From assembly GCF_003856525.1 (NCBI RefSeq), contig NZ_RJVQ01000002.1, positions 310,001-374,000 on the forward strand: 64,000 nucleotides of DNA, written 5' to 3'. The stretch comes from Vibrio viridaestus (lineage in GTDB: Bacteria > Pseudomonadota > Gammaproteobacteria > Enterobacterales > Vibrionaceae). Each line of letters begins with the position of its first letter. The first letter of the stretch is position 1. Both the position numbers and the translations under genes were made by a program. The notes beneath the pieces were generated by a model. That model saw only the letters and a program-made list of their open reading frames with translations. It was not told the origin of the DNA and did no database searches. Shown piece by piece: positions 14,754 to 23,965 of the stretch.

Positions 14754-16564
14754 GCTGCTAACTGCCATGTGGATTTACGTATAGTGTTGTGATCTAACGG
14801 TTCATTGATTAGTGCATGAGAAAGTGCCCAGAAGTCATCCGCATGACCGACTAATTCACTGCGGTCTGCTTTAAACGTCATCATATTGCCGCTATTGGTC
14901 GAAACCCGCTTAATCGCCATAAATGCCATTGCGGTTTCTTTCATATTGGAATCAAACTGCAGCCGGTCCCCGTCAATCACATCAATCATTTTCATGACAA
15001 GACGGTTTTTATTCTCATTCGAATAGTGAATTGCGACGGTTTCGCGAGGGTGCTTGTTTTGGAGTAAGTCATAAACCCCAGCACCGATACCGGTGATATC
15101 AATGCCAAGGTAGGTAACATTGAAGCGTTCAAAGACTTTGCTGATTTCACTGGCTTGATGCTGAAAACTCAGACCACGCCAGGTATGTTTTTCCAAAATG
15201 CGGAATTTCTCTGCAGCCACAATCGGTGGGGCAACCACCATTAGTACGGCATTATCCCGGGTTCGGGACGGGTCATAACCGAGCCAAACCTCACGACTGC
15301 CAAACGGGCGAACCGCCAATGCATTAAAGTCTTGCCAAATGGAGGCATCAACCATGCATTTCTGAATCTTGTTGAATTCAAAGATGGAGCTGGCGCCATC
15401 AACGAACACGCACATAAACAGGTTATTGAAATCATTTTCACTGTATTCTTCGCGCAGTTCGTCAATATCAAATAAATCACAACCACCTTTAGCCGCATCT
15501 TCAATCGTAACAACGTACCGCCACTGTTTATCAGGGCATAACCGCCCACCGTCACGAAGTTCTTCAAAAGAAGGGAATTCAATATTCTTACGGGTAGATT
15601 TATCACCACGCCATTTATCACCTGTCCAGAACGGATAGGCCGGGTGCATTTTTGATGAGGGAGTCGAAAAGTAAGTTTTGCGCCACTTCTTATGAGTCGC
15701 CATTGCTGAAGCGACTTTGTTCAGCTCGTCAAACTTACCAATCCAGAAATATTCATCGACATACACGTGGCCGTGATAACTCTGTGCAGTTTTCCCGTTC
15801 GTTGATAAGAAATGCAGTTCGGCTCCGTTAGATAACGTCATCGGGTTACCGGAAAGCTCCAAATCTAAAAACTCTTTGGCTAATGCGACAATATAACGAC
15901 GGAAAACTTCCGCCTGAGCTCGGGAGGCGGAAAGGAATATCTGATTATCCCCGGTAAGAATCGCCTGCTCTAACGCTTCACCTGCAAAGTAATAAGTAGC
16001 ACCAATCTGACGAGATTTAAGAATATTACGAATACGCTTATCCAGGTTATTACGCATCGTATGCTGATATGCAAACAGCGAGTCATGCCAGAGTTTGAAA
16101 TTGTCTTCAGTGAGTTCACTGACATCATTCTTCGTCTTCTTACCGCGCTTTTTACCGCCGTTCTTTGATGATGAAGCGGAAGATTGACCATTATCGGCAC
16201 TTTCTTCACCAGAAGAGGCTTTGCCCGAACGAGCCGGTTGTTTACCAGTTGGCTCAGACTGTTGTTCTTCTGGCCTATTAATGGCTCGGTATTTGGTGAT
16301 TTTAACGTGATGGTTAATCAGCCGATCAAGCATATCCAACTGCGGTTTACTTGGATTTTCAATCTCAAGCAAAGTCTGGATACGATTCGAGATAGCTTCA
16401 TCGATCGTTTGTTCACGCAACATATCACGCCAGCCGAATCTATCAGCCCAGTAATAAATAATCCGGTCACTGTTCAGATTCAGCTCGTCTGCAATTTCGC
16501 GTGGCGTCCATGCCTTTAAATAAAGCGCACGGGCGGCTTGTCGTATTTCGGGAGAGTATGCCAT
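14750..16564 (-). CDS. Terminase large subunit (P2 gpP)
   Basis: A 604-residue packaging ATPase-nuclease. The N-terminus has a helix-turn-helix ([21 protein letters not shown], about residues 19-39) and a Ser/Lys-rich linker follows. The ATPase domain has the Walker A variant [11 protein letters not shown] and Walker B VYVDEYFW. The nuclease domain has acidic clusters at [26 protein letters not shown] and [11 protein letters not shown]. It packages DNA with the small subunit encoded at 18656. The gene starts the leftward late operon, divergent from the scaffold gene. Confidence 0.95.
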   Translation of the reverse strand: MAYSPEIRQAARALYLKAWTPREIADELNLNSDRIIYYWADRFGWRDMLREQTIDEAISNRIQTLLEIENPSKPQLDMLDRLINHHVKITKYRAINRPEEQQSEPTGKQPARSGKASSGEESADNGQSSASSSKNGGKKRGKKTKNDVSELTEDNFKLWHDSLFAYQHTMRNNLDKRIRNILKSRQIGATYYFAGEALEQAILTGDNQIFLSASRAQAEVFRRYIVALAKEFLDLELSGNPMTLSNGAELHFLSTNGKTAQSYHGHVYVDEYFWIGKFDELNKVASAMATHKKWRKTYFSTPSSKMHPAYPFWTGDKWRGDKSTRKNIEFPSFEELRDGGRLCPDKQWRYVVTIEDAAKGGCDLFDIDELREEYSENDFNNLFMCVFVDGASSIFEFNKIQKCMVDASIWQDFNALAVRPFGSREVWLGYDPSRTRDNAVLMVVAPPIVAAEKFRILEKHTWRGLSFQHQASEISKVFERFNVTYLGIDITGIGAGVYDLLQNKHPRETVAIHYSNENKNRLVMKMIDVIDGDRLQFDSNMKETAMAFMAIKRVSTNSGNMMTFKADRSELVGHADDFWALSHALINEPLDHNTIRKSTWQLAA

Positions 16565-16732
16565 GTCTGCATGTTAAGCGGATATAAGCACTGATTCCCT
16601 TAGAAAAATTCCGCAAAATTCCGTTTTTTGCCATATCCGAATTGACCCGAACAAAACAGGCTGAAAGGGGAAAATTAAGCGGGTATGGTTGGCGAATATC
16701 GACAGAAACCGTTTTATTAAGAGTGTTCAACC
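16565..16732. promoter_or_regulatory. Divergent late promoter region
   Basis: This is the 168-base region between terminase and scaffold genes, where P2-type phages place two Ogr-dependent promoters. TTAAGCGG(A/G)TAT occurs twice in the same direction (16574-16585 and 16675-16686), and a related ATTCGGATATGG lies on the opposite strand at 16631-16642. These are candidate Ogr sites. The P2 consensus TGT-N12-ACA was not seen clearly. Confidence 0.5.
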
Positions 16733-17635
16733 ATGCCAAAAACCAGTGATTGGGTCATCGTAGCTACAGCAGGTAATACTGTCGATGGTCGCAAAATTAC
16801 CAAAACGTGGATTAACGATATGGCCGCGTTGTATTCCAAAGAAGAATACACAGCATTGATCTGGCCGGAACACTATCGCAGTGTATGGACATCATTCGAA
16901 GGTAAAAACTGGGGCATAGTTGAAGAACTAAAAGCCGAAGAAAAAGACGGCAAACTCCGTTTATATGCCAAATTAACAGCAAACCAATTGCTGTTAGATG
17001 CTAACAAAGAAATGCAGAAATTGTTTACTTCCATTGAACCAAACCCGGATTATAAAGGTGAAGGTAAGTGTTACCTGATGGGCCTCGCTGTGACTGACTC
17101 CCCAGCATCAACAGGTACCACTCAATTGAAGTTTTCCCGCCGCGATGGTGAAGAAACAACAATCGAATCTGATGCATTAGAAGAAATTGATTTTTCCCAG
17201 TGCTTCACCCGTTCCGACCGATTCTTTTCCGTATGCAAGGCATTCTTTTCATCTGGCGAACAGCCAGAACACACCGATGATTCTCAGCCAGAGGACGAAG
17301 AACCCATGAACCAAGAGCAGTTCAAACAAGTGATGGACGGTATTTCCGCTATCAGCACCAAACAAGGTGCGCTGGAAGAGCAATTTAATACTTTCTCTAC
17401 CCAGCAAAAACCAGAAGTAGAAGGCGAAGAAACGCCGAAAAATGACACCTCTGGCGAGAAAACCTCAGGTTTAACGTCAGAACAATTCAGCCAGTTAACA
17501 GAACAGTTAAAAGGTATTTCTGACAAACAAGGTGAGCTTGAAAACAAGTTTACTAAATTGACTCAGGAAGCACCGGACCAACGCCCTGCTGAAACTGGCG
17601 CATCTGATAAATTCTCAAGCAAGGAGCTCTTTTAA
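16733..17635 (+). CDS. Capsid scaffold and protease (P2 gpO)
   Basis: A 300-residue protein. The N-terminal half is the gpO protease. Aligning with P2 gpO as I remember it, the catalytic triad falls on Asp18 (VDGR), His47 (WPEHYRS) and Ser100 (LFTSIE), each in matching context; GKCYLMGLAVTDSPAS follows. The C-terminal half is the scaffold: helical and Gln/Glu-rich, with two imperfect tandem repeats beginning NQEQFKQVMDGIS and TSEQFSQLTEQLKGIS. It guides capsid assembly and cleaves capsid, scaffold and portal. It heads the rightward late operon, and its stop overlaps the capsid start (TAATG). Confidence 0.93.
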   Translation: MPKTSDWVIVATAGNTVDGRKITKTWINDMAALYSKEEYTALIWPEHYRSVWTSFEGKNWGIVEELKAEEKDGKLRLYAKLTANQLLLDANKEMQKLFTSIEPNPDYKGEGKCYLMGLAVTDSPASTGTTQLKFSRRDGEETTIESDALEEIDFSQCFTRSDRFFSVCKAFFSSGEQPEHTDDSQPEDEEPMNQEQFKQVMDGISAISTKQGALEEQFNTFSTQQKPEVEGEETPKNDTSGEKTSGLTSEQFSQLTEQLKGISDKQGELENKFTKLTQEAPDQRPAETGASDKFSSKELF

Positions 17636-18639
17636 TGTTAAATGCAGTTTCAACTCGCTATTTGATGGAATTTAGTCTTGCAACGCTAGAAGCAGCAGGT
17701 GCGGGACAAGGTCAAACAATGTTTGCCATTACTGCACCAATGGAGACAAAACTACGTCAGGCGATCATGCAGTCGGATGCATTCCTTGGCATGATTTCCA
17801 TGCTGCCTGTTCAACAAATTAAAGGTCAGGTGGTCGATGTTGGTGACGACGGTCTTTCTACTGGTCGCGCTGCTGAGCGTTTCAGTGTCCCTGTTGGCCA
17901 AAGTGGTAACACCTACGAGCTAACAAAAACAGATTCTGGTGCTCATATAACCTGGGAAATGATGACTCAGTGGGCTAATTCGGGTGGCAAAGGTGAATGG
18001 CTGAAGATGATGCAAAGTGCCATTTCACGTCGGTTTGCACTGGATATTCTTCGTATTGGTTTCAATGGTACATCCATTGCAACTACAACTGACCCAGCGA
18101 CTTACCCATTAGGTCAGGATGTTAACAAAGGTTGGTTGACCATTGTTAAAGAGAAAAAAGCCGCTCAGGTATTGGCTACTGCAACGCTTGATTCAACGGG
18201 CGCAACTGAAGGTTCATACAAGAACCTGGACTCATTAACCCAAGACCTGATTAATACCACGATTGCACCTGAGCATCGTAATGATCCGGATTTGATTGTA
18301 CTGGTTGGTTCCAATCTGGTCGCAGCAGAACAACACCGCTTGCTGGAAGCTGCAACAGTGCCAACAGAACACAAAGCAGCACAGTCACTGGCGAAAACCA
18401 TTGCAGGCAAACAAGCATATATACCGCCGTTTTTCCCAGCTAATCAGCTTTGGGTCACCAATGCGAAAAACCTGCAGGTACTAACACAGCAAGGAACTCA
18501 GTGGCGTCGTCAGAAAAATAATGAAGACACACTGCGTTTCGAAAACAACCACATCCGAATGGAAGGTTATGCCGTCGGTAACATGAACAAGTTCGCAGCA
18601 ATTGAAGCGGTCGCTATCGCTGAACCTGCCGCAGCGTAA
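17635..18639 (+). CDS. Major capsid protein (P2 gpN)
   Basis: A 334-residue HK97-fold capsid subunit of the P2 family. Recognisable parts are the N-terminal ETKLRQAIMQSDAFLGMISM, WEMMTQWANSGGKGEW, the FNGTSIATTTDPATYPLGQDVNKGWL stretch and the C-terminal NHIRMEGYAVGNMNKFAAIE. It is expected to be trimmed at the N-terminus by the gpO protease. It builds the T=7-like head. It is translationally coupled to the scaffold gene. Length is close to P2 gpN (357 residues). Confidence 0.95.
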   Translation: MLNAVSTRYLMEFSLATLEAAGAGQGQTMFAITAPMETKLRQAIMQSDAFLGMISMLPVQQIKGQVVDVGDDGLSTGRAAERFSVPVGQSGNTYELTKTDSGAHITWEMMTQWANSGGKGEWLKMMQSAISRRFALDILRIGFNGTSIATTTDPATYPLGQDVNKGWLTIVKEKKAAQVLATATLDSTGATEGSYKNLDSLTQDLINTTIAPEHRNDPDLIVLVGSNLVAAEQHRLLEAATVPTEHKAAQSLAKTIAGKQAYIPPFFPANQLWVTNAKNLQVLTQQGTQWRRQKNNEDTLRFENNHIRMEGYAVGNMNKFAAIEAVAIAEPAAA

Positions 18640-18655
18640 TCAGTAGGAGACAATC

Positions 18656-19369
18656 ATGGTTAGCCCTTTACAAAGACAACGACAAAAGCTGCTAAAACAG
18701 CAACAAAGCCAGTCAGTGGAACACCAGGTCATTGTCAGCTCAGACAGCTTACACATTCAGTTGATTGAGTTTGAAAACGACAAAAAAGCCCTGAAAGACT
18801 TGGTTCAGATTGCGGAAAAAATTAATCACAAACGTGACGTATTAATTCCAAAATATCGCCCTGTCGTTGAAAAGTACCTCGAAGAAGGTAAGGGCTACCA
18901 GAATCCTATCTTCACCGACATGGTGATCTGGTTGTTCGATATCGACGAACTAGACGTGGCAATTGACTGGTGCTTAAAAGCGATTGAATTCGATTTGCCA
19001 ACACCGGAAAGCTTCAAACGTAACTGGCCGACATTCTGCGCTGACATGGTACTGGAATGGTCCGAACGTCAGCAGGTAAACGGCCAGTCTGTTGAGCCGT
19101 ATTTCTCGAAAGTATTCAAGCTGATTGATGGCCCGTGGGTACTGCCGGAAAAACTGGAAGCCAAATGGTACAAGTTCGCGGGGTATCGCCTGCTTATGAA
19201 TGAAAAAGGCGACCCGCAACCAAGTCAGGTCGGTGATCTTGAAAAGCTACAGAACGCGGAAGCCTTGCTATTAACCGCGCATGAAAAGAACTCAAAAGTG
19301 GGCGTGAAAACCCAGATTGACCGGGTTCGCATGAGAATAAACGCCTTAACCGAAGGCAAAAATTTATAA
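18656..19369 (+). CDS. Terminase small subunit (P2 gpM)
   Basis: A 237-residue protein of the phage terminase endonuclease subunit family. It starts with a basic helical segment (SPLQRQRQKLLKQQQSQ). The typical core follows: NPIFTDMVIWLFDIDELDVAIDW then MVLEWSERQQVNGQSVEPYF, with the C-terminal helix TQIDRVRMRINAL. With gpP it recognises and cuts cos DNA for packaging. The ribosome-binding site is AGGAGA. It follows the capsid gene as in P2. Confidence 0.9.
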   Translation: MVSPLQRQRQKLLKQQQSQSVEHQVIVSSDSLHIQLIEFENDKKALKDLVQIAEKINHKRDVLIPKYRPVVEKYLEEGKGYQNPIFTDMVIWLFDIDELDVAIDWCLKAIEFDLPTPESFKRNWPTFCADMVLEWSERQQVNGQSVEPYFSKVFKLIDGPWVLPEKLEAKWYKFAGYRLLMNEKGDPQPSQVGDLEKLQNAEALLLTAHEKNSKVGVKTQIDRVRMRINALTEGKNL

Positions 19370-19476
19370 GACTCCTACGCCGCCGCGCTCGGCTGGCGAG
19401 GTTGCAATAACCTGCGTGGTTCATTGTAAACCGTCGACCCAGTGGCTAGAGCGCACTTATCAAAGAGGACTGCAGG

Positions 19477-19938
19477 ATGTTTACCGGAGCCAGTGACGGA
19501 TATCAAAGCACACTAATCACCAATGACGGATTTTGGCCGGACATTGATGCCGGAGTATTCGAACGCCGTCGCGGAACGCCTGCCGCCCAAGATGACGACC
19601 GCATCGCCTATGCCGTTTCCAATGCGATGGCATCGGTCAACTTAGAGCTGGAGCTGCTAAAAACAGCCTATTTGTCAGAAGGCACACTAAAAGCGGCAGA
19701 TGCTGACGTATATCCAAAAGTCGGTGAAAAGAACCGTCTGGTGATTCAGTACGAATCAGCCGTATTCGCCAGAGCCAAAGCCGATTTACTGCCAGACTTT
19801 GCCACAGTCAGCCAACGCAAAGAAGGTGATCACCTGGCAGAGCGCAGCCTCGAATTGAAAAACGAACTACTGGCCGAAAGTAGCAGAATCATTCGCCACA
19901 TGTTAGGCAAACAACGAGCGAGTGTAGACCTGATATGA
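19477..19938 (+). CDS. Head completion protein (P2 gpL)
   Basis: A 153-residue protein of the gpL family, which closes the filled head and prepares it for tail joining. Family-like stretches are NDGFWPDIDAGVFERRRG at the N-terminus, the middle AVSNAMASVNLELELLKTAY and the Arg-rich C-terminal RHMLGKQRASVDLI. A 107-base gap without a gene precedes it, the largest in this part of the operon. It overlaps the next gene by 4 bases. Confidence 0.88.
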   Translation: MFTGASDGYQSTLITNDGFWPDIDAGVFERRRGTPAAQDDDRIAYAVSNAMASVNLELELLKTAYLSEGTLKAADADVYPKVGEKNRLVIQYESAVFARAKADLLPDFATVSQRKEGDHLAERSLELKNELLAESSRIIRHMLGKQRASVDLI

Positions 19939-20417
19939 CAACCCAATACGAAGCCGGATACAAACTCAGAGACCTGAAATCTTTCATCGATAAATGTGTT
20001 GGTGAACAGATAGCCAAACACATGCAATGCGAAATGAGTGATATCTCACTATCACTGAACAGCCGCCATATGGGGCAGGGTATGGACCTGCTTTTGATGC
20101 GTTATCAGGCCGAGTTTTACTTTGACCGTTTCCCGTTTCGTGATTACAGCCCGGCAGTTCTGTTTTGCAATGTTGGTGCCTGGTTAATGGACAACGACAC
20201 AGAACGCGATGATGGCGCACCATTATCGGATCCAGAAGTGGACGTGGTCATGGAAGATGAACGCAGTGCAGAAGTGATCATCACTGTTGATTTTGAAGAA
20301 CCGGTTCGTGTCATTGCCGACGAAAACGGCCCTATTTACTGGCGTGGTCAGCAATGGAGCATTGAAGGATATGAAATCTGGGTAGCTGAAAAACTGCGTG
20401 ATGTGGTTAGAAAATGA
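19935..20417 (+). CDS. Tail completion protein (P2 gpR-like)
   Basis: A 160-residue protein. Resemblance to P2 gpR is moderate: an N-terminal helix (LRDLKSFIDKCVGEQ), a strand (RYQAEFYFDRFPF), the NVGAWLMDND segment matching the VLAWLRENQ of gpR, and a beta-rich acidic C-terminus. It joins or finishes the tail at the head-proximal end. It overlaps both neighbours by 4 bases. Confidence 0.75.
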   Translation: MTTQYEAGYKLRDLKSFIDKCVGEQIAKHMQCEMSDISLSLNSRHMGQGMDLLLMRYQAEFYFDRFPFRDYSPAVLFCNVGAWLMDNDTERDDGAPLSDPEVDVVMEDERSAEVIITVDFEEPVRVIADENGPIYWRGQQWSIEGYEIWVAEKLRDVVRK

Positions 20418-21094
20418 TAGCGATAACTGCTGATGATAATAGCCTGCTGAGAGTCAGGGAAACATTAGATTTATTGAAATTAAATACTCAGCAGAGAAAG
20501 CGGATTCTGACCTCTATAGGTAAATATCAAACAAAGAAGACAAAGCGAGATATACGGGCTCAACAGACCCCAGAAGGTAAACACTGGAAAAGACGTAAGC
20601 GCGGCAAAGCCAAGATGATGAAAGGCTTGCAGCGAAAAGTTAAATACAAACAACAAAATAACAATCGTGAAATTGTTGTCGGTTGGTTGGGTTTTTCAAG
20701 CTTTGTTGCTTACCGCCATCACTACGGAGTCAAACAGCAAAGCAGTGTAAGAGCCAAATTAATAGAAAACAAAAAAAAGAAAAAAGACGGCACAGCACAT
20801 AACAAAAATGATCCGGCAACACGAATACAAGCCAAATTACTCCGTGAACTTGGTTATCGAATGCCTCCGGAGAAAGGTAGCAAAAAAGGTAAAAGAGGTA
20901 AGAAGCCGACAATTAAGTGGATTACCCAAAATCTCACAATGGGTAAGGCAAGTTATCAAATTCGTAAATTAAGAGAACGAGATCCTGCTGAGCGCTGGGA
21001 TATAGAAGTTCCTGAACGACGGTTGATAGGCATTAGTCCAAAACGAACGGCAATGATTATCAAACGTGAACTAAAACGAAACAGGAGTAAATAA
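20414..21094 (+). CDS. Virion morphogenesis protein (P2 gpS-like)
   Basis: A 226-residue, very basic protein of the phage virion morphogenesis/tail completion S family. It starts with a helical segment (LRVRETLDLLKLNTQQRKRI), then the motif RDIRAQQTPEGKHWKRRKRG, in which the D-x6-P-x-G-x2-W context is characteristic. After that comes YRHHYG. A long Lys-rich insertion (residues about 115-165) makes it larger than P2 gpS (150 residues). It is thought to act in tail-to-head joining. Confidence 0.82.
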   Translation: MIAITADDNSLLRVRETLDLLKLNTQQRKRILTSIGKYQTKKTKRDIRAQQTPEGKHWKRRKRGKAKMMKGLQRKVKYKQQNNNREIVVGWLGFSSFVAYRHHYGVKQQSSVRAKLIENKKKKKDGTAHNKNDPATRIQAKLLRELGYRMPPEKGSKKGKRGKKPTIKWITQNLTMGKASYQIRKLRERDPAERWDIEVPERRLIGISPKRTAMIIKRELKRNRSK

Positions 21095-21095
21095 C

Positions 21096-22208
21096 ATGGC
21101 ATGGCCAACCGTTATTATAAAAATACAAAACCTGATGAACGGTCCTATCGCGGGCGTGGAATACCACTTCCTGTTCGTTGGTTACGGAACCGTTGAAGGC
21201 ACAACCCGCAATCTGATTGTCGTTGACTCGTCGAGTGATTTAGATGATGCGCTAGAAGATGCAGGCGAATCATTGCTTACAACCGTGACAGCAGCGCAGC
21301 TAAACGGTGGTAGTGAATGGACTGCAGGGGTCATGATCTTAGACGAAGCCGATAACTGGCAGGATGCAGTCATGTTGGCCAATGAGACATCCAGCTTTGA
21401 AGCTACCGTTCTCGACTTCCCTGCAACTGATAAAACCTTACTGGAAAACGCAATTACCGTAAGAACCGAGCTGAAAAACAAATTAGCCCGTGAAACCTTC
21501 GTAATTTGCTGCTTGCCAGAAATCGACAACAACGCCGATACAGGCAAAACTTGGGCCGAATGGTTAGCCGCGACTGTCGCAATCCCGAAAGATGTCGCAA
21601 GCGAATACATCACCGTTGTTCCCCGTGTTCATGCTGATGGTTCGACACTAGGTAAATACTGTGGTCGACTTGCAAATCAGGTTGATGCTTCCATTGCCGA
21701 TTCTCCAGCACGAGTGAAAACAGGCAGTGTGGTAGGCAGTACTGATTTTCTGACGGATAAAGACGGTAAATCGCTGCAACTAGCCACATTAAAAACACTG
21801 GAATCAAACCGTATCGCTTGCCCGATGTGGTACCCAGATTATGCAGGTCAATACTGGACTACCGGACGCACGCTAGATGTGGCAGGCGGCGATTTCCAAG
21901 ACATTCGTCATATCCGTGTCGCCATGAAAGCAGCGCGTAAAGTGCGGATTCGTGCCCTTGCCCGTATTGCTGATCGAACGCTGAACTCAACCCCACAAAG
22001 TGAAGCCAGAGCAAAACTTTATTTCACGAAAGACCTGCGCACTATGGCAAGAACGGGCATCCCTGGTGAAATCTACCCACCGGAAGATGACGACATCCAA
22101 ATTAAATGGGTTACCAGTGAAGAAGTGGAAATTTATCTGGCGGTTCAGCCGTATGAATGCCCGGTCAAAATCACTATCGCCATCTACATCAAACAAGGAG
22201 AAGAATAA
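21096..22208 (+). CDS. Tail sheath protein (DUF2586 family)
   Basis: A 370-residue protein of the HP1/K139-type DUF2586 family, which takes the place of the contractile sheath in these phages. The start MAWPTVIIKIQNLMNGP and the conserved central part (NRIACPMWYPDYAGQYWTTG followed by RHIRVAMKAARKVRIRALARI) identify the family. The C-terminus (EEVEIYLAVQPYECPVKITI) would form the last strand. It is followed by the tube-like gene with a TAATG overlap, so sheath and tube are coupled. A sheath role is inferred from size, order and what is known of HP1-type phages. Confidence 0.82.
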   Translation: MAWPTVIIKIQNLMNGPIAGVEYHFLFVGYGTVEGTTRNLIVVDSSSDLDDALEDAGESLLTTVTAAQLNGGSEWTAGVMILDEADNWQDAVMLANETSSFEATVLDFPATDKTLLENAITVRTELKNKLARETFVICCLPEIDNNADTGKTWAEWLAATVAIPKDVASEYITVVPRVHADGSTLGKYCGRLANQVDASIADSPARVKTGSVVGSTDFLTDKDGKSLQLATLKTLESNRIACPMWYPDYAGQYWTTGRTLDVAGGDFQDIRHIRVAMKAARKVRIRALARIADRTLNSTPQSEARAKLYFTKDLRTMARTGIPGEIYPPEDDDIQIKWVTSEEVEIYLAVQPYECPVKITIAIYIKQGEE

Positions 22209-22666
22209 TGACAGCACGTTTTTCTGGTCGCAGCTTTGATACGACCCTGTTTGGTGAATATGTCCATGTAAAAAGTGCCACCGCGACCATCAACGATGAA
22301 TCAGAAGCCGCCTTTACCCGTGGTGTCACCGATGGTTACACCGATGGAAAAGTGAGTTGTGATGTAGAGCTGGAACTCGACTTAAAACAGTTTCAGAAAG
22401 TTCACGCTGCTGCCAAAAGTGCCGGAAGTTATCGCGGTATTGAACCAGATGACATCATGTTCTACGCCAACAATGGCGAAGACGAAGACAAAATCCAGTT
22501 GTTTGGTGTCAAGCTGCTGATTTCTGACTTACTCAGTGTTGACCCTGAAAGTGCAGATAAAAGCACCCGCAAACTGAAAGGGTTCGTCACCAGTCCTTTG
22601 TTCGTCAATATCAATGGCGTGCCGTATCTGTCTACCGACGATACCCGCGGCCTGATTAACGCATAA
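22208..22666 (+). CDS. Tail tube protein (DUF2597 family)
   Basis: A 152-residue protein of the DUF2597 family found behind DUF2586 in HP1-type phages. The start is ATG 22208, overlapping the sheath stop. It is beta-rich: FGEYVHVKSATATINDESEAA at the N-terminus is the family hallmark, then KVSCDVELELDLKQF and KLKGFVTSPLFVNINGVPYL. It is the likely inner tube subunit. The assignment depends on gene order. Confidence 0.78.
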   Translation: MTARFSGRSFDTTLFGEYVHVKSATATINDESEAAFTRGVTDGYTDGKVSCDVELELDLKQFQKVHAAAKSAGSYRGIEPDDIMFYANNGEDEDKIQLFGVKLLISDLLSVDPESADKSTRKLKGFVTSPLFVNINGVPYLSTDDTRGLINA

Positions 22667-22674
22667 GGAACTGC

Positions 22675-22872
22675 ATGGACATTATTGATGATGCAAATGC
22701 AACGGAGGCCAAATTCCAGAAAATGGCACTGGAACGACAACAATCAAGGGTTCGTTCCAACCGTCCCAGCGAAAAACATTGTCTGGAATGTGGTGATGAA
22801 ATCCCGCAGGCGCGGCGCGAAGCTGCGCCGGGCTGCCAGTATTGTGTCACCTGTCAGAGTGAAAGAGAGTAA
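22675..22872 (+). CDS. TraR/DksA-type zinc-finger protein
   Basis: A 65-residue protein with an N-terminal helix and a C4 zinc finger (CLECG, then CQYCVTC) typical of short TraR/YbiI proteins. These bind the secondary channel of RNA polymerase and can mimic DksA with ppGpp. It sits in the late operon between tube and holin, the usual P2/HP1 place. It could redirect host transcription late in infection. Confidence 0.82.
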   Translation: MDIIDDANATEAKFQKMALERQQSRVRSNRPSEKHCLECGDEIPQARREAAPGCQYCVTCQSERE

Positions 22873-22874
22873 TT

Positions 22875-23084
22875 ATGCATGAGCTATCTGAAAAATTTAC
22901 TAACTATCTGGCTTACGTGATCTCAGCCGTAGGGATGTTATTCGGTACTTTTAGCCTTGAGCAATGGTATTTCATCTCATCCATGGCGCTGGGACTTATC
23001 ACTGTACTGATCAACTTATGGCACAAAAGAAAGATGCAGAGCATCGCCAAAGAGCAAGGAGTCTTTCGTAATGAAAATCCGTAA
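22875..23084 (+). CDS. Holin, HP1 type
   Basis: A 69-residue membrane protein with two predicted helices, YLAYVISAVGMLFGTF and WYFISSMALGLITVLINLW, a short loop between them, and a basic C-terminus (HKRKMQ). This is the layout of class II holins of the HP1 family. It starts 3 bases after the previous stop region and overlaps the endolysin start by 14 bases. With a SAR endolysin it would be a pinholin or depolarising holin. Confidence 0.85.
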   Translation: MHELSEKFTNYLAYVISAVGMLFGTFSLEQWYFISSMALGLITVLINLWHKRKMQSIAKEQGVFRNENP

Positions 23085-23649
23085 TAAGGTTATTTGTTCG
23101 GTCATTGCCGTGATCGGTATCGTGACTGGAGGTGTTGCCTCTCTGGATTCATCTGTCGGTCAGGTCGTGATTGACGGCCAAACCATCACAGAACTCAGAG
23201 TCAGTGAACAGGCGCTTGAAATGATCGGCAACGCAGAAGGGTGTCGCCGTTCCCCATATACCTGCCCGGCAGGAAAGCCCACCAATGGGATTGGGAATAC
23301 CCACGATGTGCCTGACGAACCCGTTCCATTAGAGCAAATAGCAAAAGATTGGGCTGTGAATATTCATCACGCTGAATTGTGTGTTGAAGATGCCGAACAA
23401 GCATCAGGTAAAACCATGACACAAGGCCAGTTCGATGCGCTCACGTCATTTGTATTTAACACCGGATGCGCCAGATTCAGGCGCAATCCCAATCACAGTA
23501 TGACGCAGATATATAGGCTCACTATTGCCGGAGATTATCCCAAAGCCTGCGCAGAGCTTCCCCGTTGGGTGTATGGCGGTGGAAAGAAATTACCCGGACT
23601 GATCGAACGGCGGGGGAAAGAATATGATCGCTGCATGGAAGTGGATTAA
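23071..23649 (+). CDS. SAR endolysin, lysozyme family GH24
   Basis: A 192-residue muramidase. The N-terminus is a weakly hydrophobic segment rich in Gly, Ala, Val and Ser (about residues 8-24), a signal-anchor-release signal. The catalytic box has Glu56, Cys65 and Thr71 (EGCRRSPYTCPAGKPTNGIG): the E-x8-C-x5-T arrangement, with Cys at the aspartate place as in P21/HP1-type enzymes. A lytic helix RRGKEYDRC ends the domain. It is exported by Sec, kept tethered, and freed by membrane depolarisation. It cleaves peptidoglycan. Confidence 0.92.
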   Translation: MKIRNKVICSVIAVIGIVTGGVASLDSSVGQVVIDGQTITELRVSEQALEMIGNAEGCRRSPYTCPAGKPTNGIGNTHDVPDEPVPLEQIAKDWAVNIHHAELCVEDAEQASGKTMTQGQFDALTSFVFNTGCARFRRNPNHSMTQIYRLTIAGDYPKACAELPRWVYGGGKKLPGLIERRGKEYDRCMEVD

Positions 23650-23965
23650 GTGGGCTGGACTAGCCGGATTAGTCGTTGTGATTGTTGTGTTGTGGCTAAG
23701 TCTGGATATCAGTAAAACCAAACGGTTATCACTGCAAGACGATTTACAACAGGCTCAGGCAGATAACCAAAGCAACTTAATCACCATCGAAACGTTGAAA
23801 AGTGATGCACAGGCAAACAATGAACTGTTGGTGAAACGGCAGCGGGAGCAGATAGAACATGAACAAACGCTTAATACTGAAATTGACGAACTCAAAGCGA
23901 GGTTATCAACGATTCAGTGCGTTATTCCTGGTGATGTTACTCAGCGCCTGCGCGAGCCGTACTGA
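23624..23965 (+). CDS. Inner-membrane spanin (Rz-like)
   Basis: A 113-residue protein with one N-terminal transmembrane helix (LAGLVVVIVVLWLSL, about residues 14-28), then a long periplasmic coiled coil (LQQAQADNQSNLITIETLK to EIDELKARL). It overlaps the endolysin gene by 26 bases and contains the start of the outer-membrane spanin gene in another frame. The pair would fuse inner and outer membranes in the last lysis step. Confidence 0.85.
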   Translation: MIAAWKWIKWAGLAGLVVVIVVLWLSLDISKTKRLSLQDDLQQAQADNQSNLITIETLKSDAQANNELLVKRQREQIEHEQTLNTEIDELKARLSTIQCVIPGDVTQRLREPY

